Assembly (NCBI RefSeq): GCF_003977685.1
Contig: NZ_RYZH01000036.1
Location: 1-64,000 of the forward strand
Direction: 5' to 3'
Source of the DNA: Tautonia sociabilis
GTDB taxonomy: Bacteria; Planctomycetota; Planctomycetia; Isosphaerales; Isosphaeraceae
DNA: 64,000 bases
Part shown: piece by piece, positions 1-12,200 of the stretch
Numbering within the stretch: position 1 is the first letter of the stretch
How the letters are laid out: the number at the start of each line of letters is the position of its first letter
Position numbers and translations under genes: made by a program
The notes under the pieces: generated by a model
Told to the model about the DNA's origin: nothing
Databases searched by the model: none
Seen by the model: the letters and a program-made list of their open reading frames with translations, nothing else

Positions 1-112
1 GCCACGGTGCGTCGTCGGATGCCTGACGCGGCATGGGTGCGGCTCCCGGGCGGGGCGATCGGACCCGCCGCGGGTATCGTCGCGTCGACTCAGCTCGCTT
101 TCCAGACGCGGT

Positions 113-793
113 TCATCGGACGGTTACCCCGGGCATGCTGCCGCCTGGGCGGACCGTCATCATCCCGTGCTTCAGATGGTTCGAGACCAGCCACCAGTTC
201 GCCGGGTACGCCACCACGGCCCCGACGAGGAGGGCCATCGACATCACGAACCAGAACGCCGGAGAGGAGGGATGGTGACTCCTGGGGATCGCCTTCATCG
301 CGATCACCATGACCGGAACCATCCCGGACATCAGCATGTTCATCGAAATCAATTCGGGCAGGAACGTGCTGGCCATCGCCTTGCGGTAGGTCCCGCCCGC
401 CATGTCCTTCATGAAGAGGGCCTGGAAGATCGCCCATCCGAATCCGAATCCGAGGACGTATTCCAGGGCGATCTCCCCGAGGCGGGGGAGGGCGAGCAGG
501 CTGCCGACCACCGCGCCGACGAGGATGCCCACGCCGTCCCCCGCGACGCAGTGCATCGTCGACCCCAGGGCCTGCCGCCATCGCGCCGAGACGTATTGCT
601 CGTGGGTGCCGGGCAGCGGCTCCCGGCAGCCGAGCACATACAAAAACGCGCCGATGGGCCCCGAGTACGCGGTCACGAGGACGAAGCCCCACTTCATCAC
701 CGGCGACTCAGGCGTGGAGCGGATGTCGATCGCCACGAAGGCAACCGAGGCCGCCGTCAGCAGGAACCAGAGCAGCATCACCCCGTCGAGCAT
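113..793 (-). CDS. DUF4396-type polytopic membrane protein
   Basis: This 226-residue protein is almost entirely hydrophobic segments: MLDGVMLLWF at the N-terminus, then several further membrane stretches including a Gly-rich GVGILVGAVVGSLLALPRLG segment. It resembles the DUF4396 family of small integral membrane proteins, whose biochemical role is not established. The start at 793 is chosen because a good AGGAGG ribosome site lies about seven bases upstream and the first membrane helix begins there; a longer in-frame extension to 892 is Arg-rich and unlike coding sequence. It is on the same strand as the DAB operon but 472 nt beyond it, so co-transcription is uncertain. A conserved AMASTFLPELISMNMLMSGM stretch with several Met residues could suit metal or helix packing; this is speculative. 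Confidence 0.7.
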   Translation of the reverse strand: MLDGVMLLWFLLTAASVAFVAIDIRSTPESPVMKWGFVLVTAYSGPIGAFLYVLGCREPLPGTHEQYVSARWRQALGSTMHCVAGDGVGILVGAVVGSLLALPRLGEIALEYVLGFGFGWAIFQALFMKDMAGGTYRKAMASTFLPELISMNMLMSGMVPVMVIAMKAIPRSHHPSSPAFWFVMSMALLVGAVVAYPANWWLVSNHLKHGMMTVRPGGSMPGVTVR

Positions 794-1265
794 CGGCACG
801 CCTCCTTCGGCAGGAAGATCGGCCATCCCGCCGGATCGGCTCAACCTTCGGGTCCTCCGTCGCCGGACAGCAACGGCAATCGATCGATCCAAGGCTCCCG
901 ATCACCCGCGCCAGCGCAATCCCTGCCGGCCGGCCAGCCAGAGCCGCAACGACAACCAGCTCAACCGGCTCGACCCGCGACATCATGCCGGAGCACGCAA
1001 GTCCTCGACTCGGCCGTCGGGGCGGGGAGAAGAAGGTCGACGACGGCTGCCTGACAAGGAGCCCGTCAACACCGACTCAACCGCCGCTGACCGCGTGTTC
1101 CGTCTGGGCGTCACTCGCCCCCCACGATGCTGCAACTGACCCATACAGCCGGGTTTGCTCCTGCTCGATCCGGTCCTCCCGGAAGGAAACGACAGCCGAA
1201 GGTGCGCCCGGCGGATTGAATGCGACATTTCACCGAGGAATGCCCAATTGACCACTGGTTCGAGC
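794..1265. other. Gap without recognised gene
   Basis: There is no open frame with plausible codon use or a recognisable domain between the start of the DUF4396 gene and the end of the second DAB antiporter-like gene. No clear hairpin or sigma70-like box pair was found. Confidence 0.5.
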
Positions 1266-2753
1266 TTATCGACGCTCATCGCGGCGGGCCTGTGGAAGGG
1301 ACGAGGGCGTCCCCGTCGTCGACGGATGGTGGGCCAACATCGGAGGCGGCCCGGGGGGGGAGGGGCTGTCGGCCGGCGTGTGCCGGCGCCGGGCCTCGAC
1401 CAGCTCCAGGGCGGCTCGATAGCGGCTCGACACTCCGGGCTGGGGGATCAGCCCGCCGCCGAGGATCAGGGCCATCAGCGTCAGGACGGCGATCCGCTCC
1501 GGGCGGCGGATGCGCAGGTCGATCGAGGTCGGGTTCGGCTTCCCGGTGAAGATCCGGAAGAAGGCCTGCATCACGGCCAGGCCGTTGAGCGCCGTGATGA
1601 TCACCACCGACGCCTCCAGAATCGACGAGGATCGGGACGCCCCCTCGACCAGCAGCTCCAGGCCGACGAAGCCGGCGGTCCCGGGGAAGCCGATGCTGGC
1701 CAGGCCGGTCAGCAGGAACAGCGCCGCCAGCATCGGAACGTGCGCGTCGAGGCCGTGGAAGTCCGCCAGGGAGACGCGGCCGATCCGAGACTCGACGGAC
1801 CGGATCGTCAGGCCGAAGCCGGTCAGGGCCAATGCGACCGACAGCCAGAGGCTCAGCGCCCCGGTCAGGCCGATCGGCGTCGCGGCCTCCATCCCGACGA
1901 GCACGAGCGAGGAGTGGCTCAGGAACAGGTAGCAGAAGAAGCGCCTCGCCTCCCGTTGCACCAGGGCCATCCCGGCGGCGTAGGCCGCCGTGATGATCGA
2001 GGCGATCGAAATCGCCTCGAGGATCCCCGGCGGAGCGACGGGCAGCACCAGCCTCGCCATGCCGTACACCCCGACCATCGGCGAGACGAACAGCAGGGCC
2101 GTCCCGAACGTGGCGTGCTCGAACAGGTCGGTCATCCAGCAGTGGACCGGGACGATCCCGACCCGGAGCAACAGGGCGGCGGTCAGCAGCGCCGCGCCGA
2201 GGGTGATCGCGCCCCCTCCTGCGACCAGCGCCCGGCCCGCGACGAGCAGGGCGACGAACAGGGTCATGTGCGCGACGAAGACGCGGGTCGGTCGCCGGCG
2301 GGCCCGAAGCTCGAGGAACGGGGGGACCGCCCCCGCCGCCAGCAACACGACCAGGCCCCAGGGCCGGACGCAGGCGAGGGTCGCCAGCAGGATGGCCTCG
2401 GCGGCGAGGGACCGGGCGAAGGAGAAGACCCGGAACTTGGCCCTCAGGGTCGCCAGGTTGGTCAGGAAGCAGATCAGGGCGGCCATTGGCAGCAGCGGGG
2501 CCGTCAGCTCATCGACGGCGAACAGGGGTTCGCCGAGCAGGGGCGCCAGGGGGTCCCAGCGGTCCTGGGAAGACGGCGAGGGGAGCCGGGCGAAGTCCTG
2601 CCAGGCGGCGAGCGCGCAGGCCAGGGCCAGCCCGGAGGCGATGAGGCTCAGCCTCCGGGCCGCTCCCGGCTCCCGGAGGGTCGCGACCCGGGCCGCCGCG
2701 GCTGCCGGGATCAGGATGCAGAGTTCCAGCCAGGGGACGTGCAGCCCGAACAT
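1266..2753 (-). CDS. Second proton-antiporter-M-like subunit of the DAB operon (NuoM/N-like)
   Basis: This 495-residue polytopic protein belongs to the proton-conducting membrane transporter superfamily (Proton_antipo_M, PF00361). About a dozen hydrophobic segments are visible. A VGIVPVHCWMTDLFEHATF stretch corresponds to the 'FPFHxWLPDAH' region of NuoM/NuoN-type subunits. The C-terminal 40 residues are Pro/Arg-rich and probably cytoplasmic. The start at 2753 overlaps the upstream dabB stop by one base (TGATG), which indicates translational coupling. Described DAB pairs consist of DabA plus one DabB; a second antiporter-like subunit here suggests a heteromeric membrane module, by analogy with Mrp and complex I (inference). 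It could instead be an ordinary NuoM paralogue recruited to the operon. Confidence 0.75.
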   Translation of the reverse strand: MFGLHVPWLELCILIPAAAAARVATLREPGAARRLSLIASGLALACALAAWQDFARLPSPSSQDRWDPLAPLLGEPLFAVDELTAPLLPMAALICFLTNLATLRAKFRVFSFARSLAAEAILLATLACVRPWGLVVLLAAGAVPPFLELRARRRPTRVFVAHMTLFVALLVAGRALVAGGGAITLGAALLTAALLLRVGIVPVHCWMTDLFEHATFGTALLFVSPMVGVYGMARLVLPVAPPGILEAISIASIITAAYAAGMALVQREARRFFCYLFLSHSSLVLVGMEAATPIGLTGALSLWLSVALALTGFGLTIRSVESRIGRVSLADFHGLDAHVPMLAALFLLTGLASIGFPGTAGFVGLELLVEGASRSSSILEASVVIITALNGLAVMQAFFRIFTGKPNPTSIDLRIRRPERIAVLTLMALILGGGLIPQPGVSSRYRAALELVEARRRHTPADSPSPPGPPPMLAHHPSTTGTPSSLPQARRDERR

Positions 2754-4141
2754 CACGACTCCTCCCCGATCGGGGACGAGGGCGGGACCCGATCCGACTC
2801 CCGGGAGCCGGAGCCGGTCAGCAGGTCGGTCCAGCGCCGCTCCATGCGGTCGCACCAGCGGAATGCCTTCAGGAAGGGGCCGACGACGAAGCGGTCGATC
2901 GCCGCGTCGAGGTGCCCGCGCTCGAAGCCGAACCGGCAGATCGCCCGCCGGGCCCGTTCCGGCAGCCAGCGATCCGCCAGGCCCTCACCTCTCGGCAGGT
3001 GGCCGCCGATGGCGTTCTCGAGCTGGTGGTAGTCGTGCAGCAGCGAGGGGGCCCGGAGCAGCTGGAGGGTCCGCAGGCAGGCGTGGCCGATCATGTGGAT
3101 CAGCGGGATGTACCGCAGCCCGAGGCCGATCTCGGCGGTGATGATGCCGACCTGCGTCAGCGAGGCGAAGGCCAGGGCCGACTTGGCGTCGGCCTGCACC
3201 CGGCCGGCGATCGCCGCGAAGACCGCCGAGGCCAGGCCGACCGCCACGACCGCGGCGCCGAGGGTCTCCGAGCGGTCGATGATCGGGCTGGCCCTCAGCA
3301 GCAAGAAGGTCCCCAGGTGCACCGAGAGCGCCCCGTAGAAGACGGCGCTCGAGGGGGTCGGCCCCTCCATCGCCCGGGGCAGCCACCCCGAGAACGGGAC
3401 CAGGCCCGACTTGCCCGACGCCGCGACGAGCAGGAGCAGCCCGACCCCCAGCGCCTGGCCCGGGGAAAGAGCCGCCTCCCCCTCCGGCCACGGGCTGGTC
3501 CCCGTGATCGTCGCGAAGTCTCCCTCCCCCGAAACGCGGTGCAGCGCCACCGCCGCCAGGAGGAAGGCCGCGTCGGAGATCCGGTAGACCGACCAGATCC
3601 GTTGGGCGTTGATCACCGGCGCGGCCCGCTCGTAGAAGAACGCCACCAGCAGCGCCGACGAGAGCCCGACCAGCTCCCAGCCGAGGAAGAGCGTCTCGAT
3701 CGTCCCCGCGAGCGAGGCCACGACCATCCCCAGCAGGAAGACGGCGAACGACCGGAAGAAACGGCCGTACCCCGGCTCCCGGTGCAGGTAGCGGTCGGCG
3801 AAGGCTCCGATCGTCCCGACCATGACGAGGGTCAGGATCAGGAACGGCGTCGAGAGCCGGTCGAAGATGAATTTCAGGCGGAAGTGGAAGTGCTCGCTGG
3901 GGATCGCCACCCAGTCGCCGAACTCGACGGGAACGTGGCGCTGGCCCGTCGCCAGCATCAGGGCGAGCACCCCGAGGGCCGAGAGGAGCCCGGCCACCAC
4001 ACACGAGGCGGTCCAGCGGGCGATCGCGGCCTCTCCCATGGGCCGGCCGACCGAGGGGGCCAGCCCCAGGACGGCCAGCAGCAGGGCCGGCGACGCCAGG
4101 ACCCCCAGCCCCAGGACCCCAGAGATTGAATCGATGGTCAT
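2753..4141 (-). CDS. dabB: DabB-type NuoL-like membrane subunit of inorganic carbon transporter
   Basis: This 462-residue protein is a NuoL/MrpA-like member of PF00361 with many membrane helices. The [20 protein letters not shown] stretch carries the Glu conserved in antiporter-like subunits. It is followed by a [20 protein letters not shown] region matching the NuoL 'WLPDAMEGPTPVSA' signature with its conserved Lys. A C-terminal [20 protein letters not shown] motif is of the kind seen in DabB proteins. It is expected to form, with DabA, a membrane complex that couples cation or proton flow to CO2/bicarbonate accumulation. The start at 4141 overlaps the dabA stop as ATGA, and the stop overlaps the next gene as TGATG, so three genes are translationally coupled. 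Confidence 0.85.
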   Translation of the reverse strand: MTIDSISGVLGLGVLASPALLLAVLGLAPSVGRPMGEAAIARWTASCVVAGLLSALGVLALMLATGQRHVPVEFGDWVAIPSEHFHFRLKFIFDRLSTPFLILTLVMVGTIGAFADRYLHREPGYGRFFRSFAVFLLGMVVASLAGTIETLFLGWELVGLSSALLVAFFYERAAPVINAQRIWSVYRISDAAFLLAAVALHRVSGEGDFATITGTSPWPEGEAALSPGQALGVGLLLLVAASGKSGLVPFSGWLPRAMEGPTPSSAVFYGALSVHLGTFLLLRASPIIDRSETLGAAVVAVGLASAVFAAIAGRVQADAKSALAFASLTQVGIITAEIGLGLRYIPLIHMIGHACLRTLQLLRAPSLLHDYHQLENAIGGHLPRGEGLADRWLPERARRAICRFGFERGHLDAAIDRFVVGPFLKAFRWCDRMERRWTDLLTGSGSRESDRVPPSSPIGEES

Positions 4142-7100
4142 CGACTCGAATCCTCGGCCCTCGCCGAAGGCAGCGGGCCCGCTCCGGCGCCGATGAGGGC
4201 GAACCCCAGGTGGTCTCGGGAGCCCCGATACCACGCCTCCGAGGTTGGTGCCCAGGGAAGAGCCGCCCCCCCCGGGGTGTATCGCTCGAACCGCCCCCCC
4301 CGGTAGACGTGGATGGCTGGCCCGTCCGGGTCGAGGGTCGCCAGCCGGACCCACTCGTTGCGCACCAGGCGGTCGATCGCCTCCTCTCGTTCGAGAATCG
4401 TCGCGAGAATCTCCGGCGTCGTTTCCACGACGACGAGCAAGCGCATCGGTTCGTGGATCTCGACCATCTGCCAGGACAGGCCGGGCCTCAGGTCGCTGGA
4501 CGCGCCGTCCATCACGCCGAGCAGAGCGGTGAGGTTATGCGGCAGTTTCGTCCCGCAGCCATATCCGACGGGGTCGACCGCCGAAAAGAAATACTCCAGA
4601 TTGATCCCGGCGCAGACCGGGATGACCGCTCGAAGCGAGCAGGCCAAGATCGACCCCGCGCCATCATCCGAGGTCGGGTCGTAGGACGCCAGGAATGCCC
4701 GGCGGTCGAGGAACAGGCCCCGAGTGCGCCGGCGACGGCCGACGATGCAGACCGCGTTGGTGGCGTGGCCGAGTTCGGGGCGGGTTTGCGAAAGGTCCTC
4801 GGCCCGGCGTTCGACGTGGCGAAGGGCCTCCTCGGGGGTGATCGTCAGCCTGGCCGACTCGAACCGCCGGCACCGCTCGTGCGCATTGCGCCGCCGGGCG
4901 GCCTCGACGGCGGATTGGACTTGGGCGAACGCTTCGAGATGGGAGCTCGGCAGGCGATCGAGGTCGAAGTAGGTCACCGAATCATCGCAGGTGTTGTGCT
5001 GGGCACCGAGGAAGTGAACCTCGTCGGGAAGGACCAAGCCGGTCGCGGCCAAGGCCCGGCGCACCCGAGGATCGTTGGCCATCTGGGCGAAGGCGCGGGC
5101 GTTCGGCCCTCCCGGGGCGCCGCCGCAGGCGCCGCAGTTGTAGGCGGCCTCCTGAGGGTTGTTCAGGCTCGACGAGCCGTGCCCCAGGACGAGCACGATC
5201 GGGGCGAACGCCTTCGTCCAGCCGATCGAAGTGAGCACGCCGCCGACGATGACCGCCATCTCGTCCACTCGGAAGCCGATCTGGCCGATGCCGGGGCCTG
5301 GCTCGGGCCGGGACCGTTCGAGCCGGAGCCGGGTCACGGGAGGCGTCACCAGTCGGCCGACCAGGCGTCGGACACGGGACGCTCGCCGGGGCAGCAGCAC
5401 GCTCATGAGCAGCGGGACCGAGGCGATCGACCCGAACAGCCCCGTCACGACCCCCCCAACGACGGTCCGGGTTCCGACGTGCAGCAGGTGCCCGAGCCGG
5501 CCGAACCGACGGCGGGCCGCCTCCTGGAGTCGGCTGGTCTGCTCCAGAGAGAGGACCGTCTCCTCCCGAACGAAGTGCCTTGGCCGGATGCTGACCGGGC
5601 AGAGCGGCCGGTCATGGGCCTCGGCGACCCCCCTGTAGTACATCGCGACCCCAAAGAATCCGGCGACCCCGAACGTCTCGCAGCCCGGAGCGACCTCCTC
5701 CAGATGGCGGCGGAACGATTCCTCCCGTTCGTCGAGGCAGCAGATGACCTGAAAGCCGGAGACCTCTGGCTCCTTCGACCGGTCCTCGCCGGGGTGGGCC
5801 GCCAGCGCGTCGAGCACCTGGTTCCGGAAGCGGCGCTCGAAGGCGAGGTGGTAGACCCGTCGCCGTTCGACCCCGCCGAACGACTCGATCTCCTCGACCA
5901 GCCGGGCCCACTCCGCCTTGGAGCGACGGTACAGCTCCTCGGGGGTCCAGCCCCTCACCTGGGCGAGCTGGAACACGAGGTACGCCCCCTGGTCGACGCT
6001 CACCCGCGGCGGGTGCGGCAGCCGGTGCCGAAGCTCCTCCCGCAGGTCGGGCAACGGCGGATCGGCCCCCAGGGCCTCTCGGACGACCCAGGCCAGCGCG
6101 AGCCGGTCGAGGATCAGGCGGATCGCCAGGTACTCTGTCAGGGTCCCGGGAGGGGCCGGGTGGGCCGCCCATTCCGCGTTCGTCTCCATTTGCCGGAGGA
6201 TCCCGGACCACCCGCGCAGCGCCAGCAGCGTCTCGGAGATGTAACGCTCCCGCTCCCCCTCGGGGACCCCCAGCAAGCGGAGCGACTCGTCAATTGATTC
6301 CGTCGGCGAGAGCCCCTCGCGATCGATCCGGCGCAGTTCCCCGGGCAGCCCCCGGAGCCACGAGGAGATCGGCGACGCGTCTCGGTAGAGATCCGAGAAA
6401 CACCGGAAGAACCCGGCGTCCCGGCCAGGGAGGGCCCAGCGGGCGAATCCCTGGTCGAGGAACGCGGCGCAGAAGCGGATGAGGAGGTCGTGGACCAGCA
6501 GGTCGGTGTCCCTCCCGGTCGCCAGCAGGAGCAGGTCGCGATGCCGGGACGGTTGCGGCGGCGCCTCGTCGGTCCGGCCCAGCCCGTGCACTCCCTGGTG
6601 GCAGACGCGCCACAGCAGGTGCAGGGTGAAGGACTCCCAGGTCCGCTCCGACCAGCGTTCGATTCCCTCGGCGCCGAACCGATCGAGCAGCGAGCGGATC
6701 GGCCCGCCGCCGGGCTCCCCCGAACCGGGCCCGGTCGCGAGGTAGTCCCTCAGGATCCAGCGCCGGGTCCGATCGACCAGGCGACGCCTCGCCTCCGGGG
6801 GGGCCTCGGACCGGAAGCGATCCAGGGCGTCGGTCTCGGCGACGAGCCAGCGCAGCTCCTGGTCGGTCCCCAGCCGAAGCGGGTGCTCGATCATCGCCAG
6901 CCGGAGGTGATAGCGCGTCCCCATGAAGCCGAGGAGCAGGTCGGCGTCCTCGCCGAGGTCCTCCAGCAGCGCCTCGGCCAGGTCGTCCGGGCCGATCCGC
7001 CCCCGGGCGACCTCCCGGCGATAGCAGGCCTCCGGAAGGTAGGGCTGGCAGCCGTAGGTGGCCGCGCCCCGCCGCACCGCCTCGTCGAACCGAAGCTCCT

Positions 7101-7248
7101 CGAAGGCGTGAAGGGTGTTGTGGTGGACGAAGACCGTGATCGGGCCCTGCGACGGCAGCAGGTGCGCCGCGTGGTCGATGAGCGCCTCGAGGACCTCCGT
7201 ATGTCGGTCCTCGCCCCGACCGAGCCCGCCAGAGGGCCCGGGAGTCAT
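4138..7248 (-). CDS. dabA: Inorganic carbon transporter subunit DabA (DUF2309/UPF0753)
   Basis: This 1036-residue protein is a DabA family member (formerly DUF2309/UPF0753). It has the beta-carbonic-anhydrase-like zinc site: CCLDER gives Cys504 and Asp506, and [20 protein letters not shown] gives His690 and Cys705. The C-x-D and H-x14-C spacing agrees with the four ligands described in the Halothiobacillus protein. DabA is thought to hydrate CO2 vectorially with energy from its membrane partner. The protein is longer than many DabA proteins (about 800 to 1000 residues). The start at 7248 is the first ATG in a good context after the preceding gene; no strong ribosome site is visible, so the exact start is uncertain. 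The 97 nt before it separate it from the HTH-EIIA regulator gene. Confidence 0.93.
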   Translation of the reverse strand: MTPGPSGGLGRGEDRHTEVLEALIDHAAHLLPSQGPITVFVHHNTLHAFEELRFDEAVRRGAATYGCQPYLPEACYRREVARGRIGPDDLAEALLEDLGEDADLLLGFMGTRYHLRLAMIEHPLRLGTDQELRWLVAETDALDRFRSEAPPEARRRLVDRTRRWILRDYLATGPGSGEPGGGPIRSLLDRFGAEGIERWSERTWESFTLHLLWRVCHQGVHGLGRTDEAPPQPSRHRDLLLLATGRDTDLLVHDLLIRFCAAFLDQGFARWALPGRDAGFFRCFSDLYRDASPISSWLRGLPGELRRIDREGLSPTESIDESLRLLGVPEGERERYISETLLALRGWSGILRQMETNAEWAAHPAPPGTLTEYLAIRLILDRLALAWVVREALGADPPLPDLREELRHRLPHPPRVSVDQGAYLVFQLAQVRGWTPEELYRRSKAEWARLVEEIESFGGVERRRVYHLAFERRFRNQVLDALAAHPGEDRSKEPEVSGFQVICCLDEREESFRRHLEEVAPGCETFGVAGFFGVAMYYRGVAEAHDRPLCPVSIRPRHFVREETVLSLEQTSRLQEAARRRFGRLGHLLHVGTRTVVGGVVTGLFGSIASVPLLMSVLLPRRASRVRRLVGRLVTPPVTRLRLERSRPEPGPGIGQIGFRVDEMAVIVGGVLTSIGWTKAFAPIVLVLGHGSSSLNNPQEAAYNCGACGGAPGGPNARAFAQMANDPRVRRALAATGLVLPDEVHFLGAQHNTCDDSVTYFDLDRLPSSHLEAFAQVQSAVEAARRRNAHERCRRFESARLTITPEEALRHVERRAEDLSQTRPELGHATNAVCIVGRRRRTRGLFLDRRAFLASYDPTSDDGAGSILACSLRAVIPVCAGINLEYFFSAVDPVGYGCGTKLPHNLTALLGVMDGASSDLRPGLSWQMVEIHEPMRLLVVVETTPEILATILEREEAIDRLVRNEWVRLATLDPDGPAIHVYRGGRFERYTPGGAALPWAPTSEAWYRGSRDHLGFALIGAGAGPLPSARAEDSSR

Positions 7249-7345
7249 CGCGTCGTGCACGGCAGTGGATCCGATTGTCGGAACAAGAGCGCCGGGCGAC
7301 CAGAGAGACCAGGAGGACTGGACCGCTTGCCCCCCGACCGGGCGA

Positions 7346-8059
7346 TCAGTCAGAAGACCGGGCAGCGGGAGCAGGCTGACAATGGACGGCCAGCCGCCCC
7401 TCGGCCTCCCGCACCTGGGCAAGGATCACCTGCCGGGGTGCCTGGGTGCTGAGGCTGCGACGCACCTGGGCATCTCGGAGGACGAACGTCAGCGTTGAGA
7501 GCAGATGGAGGTGCGCCCTGGTCGTCGGGCTGATGATCGCGAACAGGATGGAAACCGGGTGGCCATCCAACGCCCCGTAGTCGATCGGACGCTCCAGGAA
7601 GCCCAGCGCGATGGTGGGCCGGTCGATGTGCAGGACAACCGGATTGCGCACATGAGGGATGGCGATCCCCTCCCCGACGGCCGTCGACGCCATCGCCTCC
7701 CGGGCCAGCAGAACCCGGAGCAGGAACTCGCGGTCAACCTCCCCAGGGAGCCTGAGAAGCTGAACCAGCTCCCTCAAGACCGACTCCTTGTCCGTCCCCG
7801 AGATTCGATAATGAACCCCGCCCGCCTCCAGCGCCTCGACCAGCGAGGGGACCGGCTGGCCCAGCGCCTCCGGCTCCGAGAGCAGCTCGCTGGAGACACT
7901 CAGCCGCCGAGAGGTGGCCCATTCGAGGATCTCAGCCCGGTTGAAGCGGTACTGTTCCTGGACCCGGTAGGCGGGGATCGACTGCTGCTTGATCCACCGG
8001 TAGATCGTCTTCTCCGAGACGCTCAGGAGCCGGGCGGTCTCACGAACCGAGAGATTCAC
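7346..8059 (-). CDS. HTH-EIIA (PtsN-like) fusion regulator
   Basis: This 237-residue protein has two domains. Residues 1-50 are an excisionase/MerR-like helix-turn-helix (HTH_17; SVSEKTIYRWIKQQSIPAYR is the recognition region). Residues 70-220 are a PTS EIIA domain of the mannitol/nitrogen (PtsN) type. His136 in GIAIPHVRNP is the expected phosphorylation site. The GTG start at 8059 is chosen because it gives the HTH immediately and has an AAGGA site about eight bases upstream; an in-frame extension to 8212 would overlap the upstream gene and is not protein-like. EIIANtr proteins normally lack a DNA-binding domain. The fusion suggests that phosphorylation state directly controls a DNA-binding protein, plausibly regulating the adjacent dab genes (inference from position). 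Confidence 0.85.
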   Translation of the reverse strand: MNLSVRETARLLSVSEKTIYRWIKQQSIPAYRVQEQYRFNRAEILEWATSRRLSVSSELLSEPEALGQPVPSLVEALEAGGVHYRISGTDKESVLRELVQLLRLPGEVDREFLLRVLLAREAMASTAVGEGIAIPHVRNPVVLHIDRPTIALGFLERPIDYGALDGHPVSILFAIISPTTRAHLHLLSTLTFVLRDAQVRRSLSTQAPRQVILAQVREAEGRLAVHCQPAPAARSSD

Positions 8060-8129
8060 CAGTGCGTCCTTCCCTCTGCCTCCCCCCGGAGTCGGGCGCG
8101 ACTCCAAGGCGTCGGGAACGCCGGGCCGA

Positions 8130-8315
8130 TCAGCGAGCCGACGGCTCTCCCGGCGGATCAGCCGTCCCGTCCCGCCCGGAGCACTCCTGCTCCCGCTGCA
8201 GGATGGAAACAATCAGCGCGTTCAGCGAGGTCTTCTCCGACCGCGCCCGGCTCGCGAGATGCTCGTGGAGCGAAGGCGGCATGCGGACCTGGAAATGGAC
8301 AACCGTCTCGGGCAT
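8130..8315 (-). CDS. Small ribbon-helix-helix DNA-binding protein
   Basis: This 61-residue protein starts METVVHFQVRMP-like (MPETVVHFQVRMPPSLHEHL), a beta strand followed by two helices (LHEHLASRARSEKTSLNALI). This is the pattern of Arc/CopG/HicB-type ribbon-helix-helix repressors, and the strand residues H-F-Q-V-R would contact DNA. The start at 8315 has a GGAG site eight bases upstream. It is the first gene of the dab transcription unit, 70 nt before the HTH-EIIA gene. Its own promoter carries 10-bp-spaced direct repeats, typical of RHH operators, so autoregulation is likely. No toxin partner is visible, so an antitoxin role is not supported. Confidence 0.75.
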   Translation of the reverse strand: MPETVVHFQVRMPPSLHEHLASRARSEKTSLNALIVSILQREQECSGRDGTADPPGEPSAR

Positions 8316-8375
8316 CTCGGATCTCCGACAGGGCCGCGCGGACACACCGGGAAAGGGCCAATCGTGGACGACCCA

Positions 8376-8423
8376 GGACATTGATGGACATTGTGGCGTC
8401 AGCGTCCCCTAATGTCAATGACA
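8376..8423 (-). promoter_or_regulatory. Promoter of the RHH-dab operon with direct and inverted repeats
   Basis: On the minus strand a perfect TTGACA (8418-8413) is followed after 17 nt by CACAAT (8395-8390), a good sigma70-like pair, placing the transcript start near 8383 and the RHH start codon about 68 nt downstream. GGACATTG occurs twice on the plus strand (8376-8383 and 8386-8393), exactly 10 bp apart across the -10 and start site. A perfect TGTCA-A-TGACA palindrome (8413-8423) covers the -35. Both are good candidate operators for the RHH protein. Confidence 0.55.
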
Positions 8424-8484
8424 CAACCAGAATGCCCAGAGCTCAGAACGCAGGGGGACCCGCCGGACGCACGATGAAACGCAA

Positions 8485-9414
8485 TCACGACGTGATGGGC
8501 TTCTTCGGAATGATCGGCGTCGGCGGTGGTGCGTTGCGCCGAGCGGCGTCGCGGTGAAGATGGGTTCGGAAGGCCTTCAGCAACCGGCTCTGGAAGCGGT
8601 AGGGGTTCCAGGCGACCGCGATTGTGCGTGTCGGCTTCGGGCGACAGAGCGATCGGTAGACGCGGCGGTCGCTCTGGTCGCGACACCGGGCCATCTCGGG
8701 GATCATGGAAACGCCGTGGGACAGGGAGACCAGCTCCTGGACCATCGTCAGTTGGCTGGTCCGCTCCACGGCAACGGGCTGGAACGAGCGCTGGCGGCAG
8801 AAGGACACGATGGTGTCGGAGAGGCAGTGTGCCTCGTCGAGCAGCACGAACGGGAAGGGCTCCACGTCGCAGAGGCGGATCTTCGGCTTGTCGGCCAGGG
8901 GGTGATCGAGCGGGAGGACGAGCAGCAGCTCTTCCTCGAAGAGTTCCTCGAGCTCCAGGTACTTCGCCTGGATCGGGAGGGCGACGATCGCCAGGTCGAT
9001 CTCCCCTTGGGTGCAGGCCTTCAGCAGCAGGTCGGTCGTGTTCTCCTGGACAATGATCGTGGCCCGGGGATGAGCGGCGGAGAACCGGCCGAGGACCTCG
9101 GGGAGGAAGTAGGGGGCGATGGTTGGGATCGCGCCGACCCGGACGCGGCCGCTCTCGCCGTCGTCGGTGATCTCGGCCTTCGTGTCCTCGAGGATGGAAA
9201 GCACCTGCTGCGCCCTCCCCTGCAGCAGCGTGCCGGCGTCGGTTAGGGAGACGGATCGCGTTTTTCGCTCGAAGACCGGCTGGCCGAGTTCCTCCTCCAG
9301 CCGCTGGATCGACCGGCTGAGCGCCGGCTGGGAGATGTTCAGGTCCTCGGCGGCCCTGGTGAAGTTGCCCCGCCGGGCGACCTGCAGGAAGTAGCGCAGC
9401 TGATCGAGTTCCAT
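8485..9414 (-). CDS. oxyR: OxyR-type LysR regulator (peroxide sensor)
   Basis: This 309-residue protein is a LysR-family regulator: winged HTH at residues 1-60 ([20 protein letters not shown]) and a periplasmic-binding-like effector domain from about 90 to 290. Cys197 and Cys206 lie in [13 protein letters not shown] with the same nine-residue offset as the redox Cys199/Cys208 pair of E. coli OxyR, which strongly supports peroxide sensing by disulfide formation. It is divergent from katG, the classical OxyR target, with a 264-nt shared region holding palindromes. The start at 9414 follows a weak ribosome site but matches the family N-terminus [10 protein letters not shown]. The C-terminal 20 residues are basic and Pro-rich and look non-conserved. 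Confidence 0.92.
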   Translation of the reverse strand: MELDQLRYFLQVARRGNFTRAAEDLNISQPALSRSIQRLEEELGQPVFERKTRSVSLTDAGTLLQGRAQQVLSILEDTKAEITDDGESGRVRVGAIPTIAPYFLPEVLGRFSAAHPRATIIVQENTTDLLLKACTQGEIDLAIVALPIQAKYLELEELFEEELLLVLPLDHPLADKPKIRLCDVEPFPFVLLDEAHCLSDTIVSFCRQRSFQPVAVERTSQLTMVQELVSLSHGVSMIPEMARCRDQSDRRVYRSLCRPKPTRTIAVAWNPYRFQSRLLKAFRTHLHRDAARRNAPPPTPIIPKKPITS

Positions 9415-9454
9415 GAAGGGATTCCTCGCTCCTGGCGTGAGAACGATGCACGGA

Positions 9455-9508
9455 GGGTATGATACCCATCCGACGAATGCATTGGATCTCGGGGGGCGTC
9501 TCGCGAGA
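9455..9508. promoter_or_regulatory. Candidate OxyR operators between oxyR and katG
   Basis: GGGTATGATACCC (9455-9467) is a perfect palindrome with six-base arms. Read on the minus strand it contains TATCAT, a good -10 box for oxyR, about 45 nt from its start codon. A second palindrome, TCTCGCGAGA, lies at 9499-9508. Both are in the only non-coding space between oxyR and katG. Assignment to OxyR is inference; the full four-element OxyR consensus is not evident. Confidence 0.4.
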
Positions 9509-9561
9509 TACTCGACCCTTGGCCGGGCATCCCCTGGCCCGGGGCCGAACCATGCTTCTGA

Positions 9562-12090
<2,529 letters not shown>

Positions 12091-12131
12091 TTCGACTCGA
12101 GTTGTGTTGACTTGACTTGACTCGACTCGAC
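12091..12131. repeat. Degenerate TYGAC pentanucleotide repeat
   Basis: Immediately after the katG stop codon, pentamers of the form TTGAC/TCGAC recur about eight times with C/T variation at the second position. No coding potential is seen. A related pentamer tract lies at 13715-13761, on the other side of leuB. Confidence 0.7.
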
Positions 12132-12134
12132 CCC

Positions 12135-12200
12135 GCTCCGAGCCTCGGAGCGCTCGCGATCGCACGGCGGCCTCCCCCTCGGGGGGCCGCCGTGTGCGAT
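12135..12200. terminator. Two hairpins between convergent katG and leuB
   Basis: GCTCCGAG-C-CTCGGAGC (12135-12151) is a perfect palindrome. A larger stem follows, pairing 12159-12172 with 12185-12200 with a two-base bulge and a C/G-rich loop. No U tract follows either. Their place between convergent genes suggests bidirectional termination. Confidence 0.55.

Noticed and set aside
8130-8315. Toxin-antitoxin module
   Set aside because: The ribbon-helix-helix protein has no toxin-like neighbour; its neighbours are regulators and the DAB genes.
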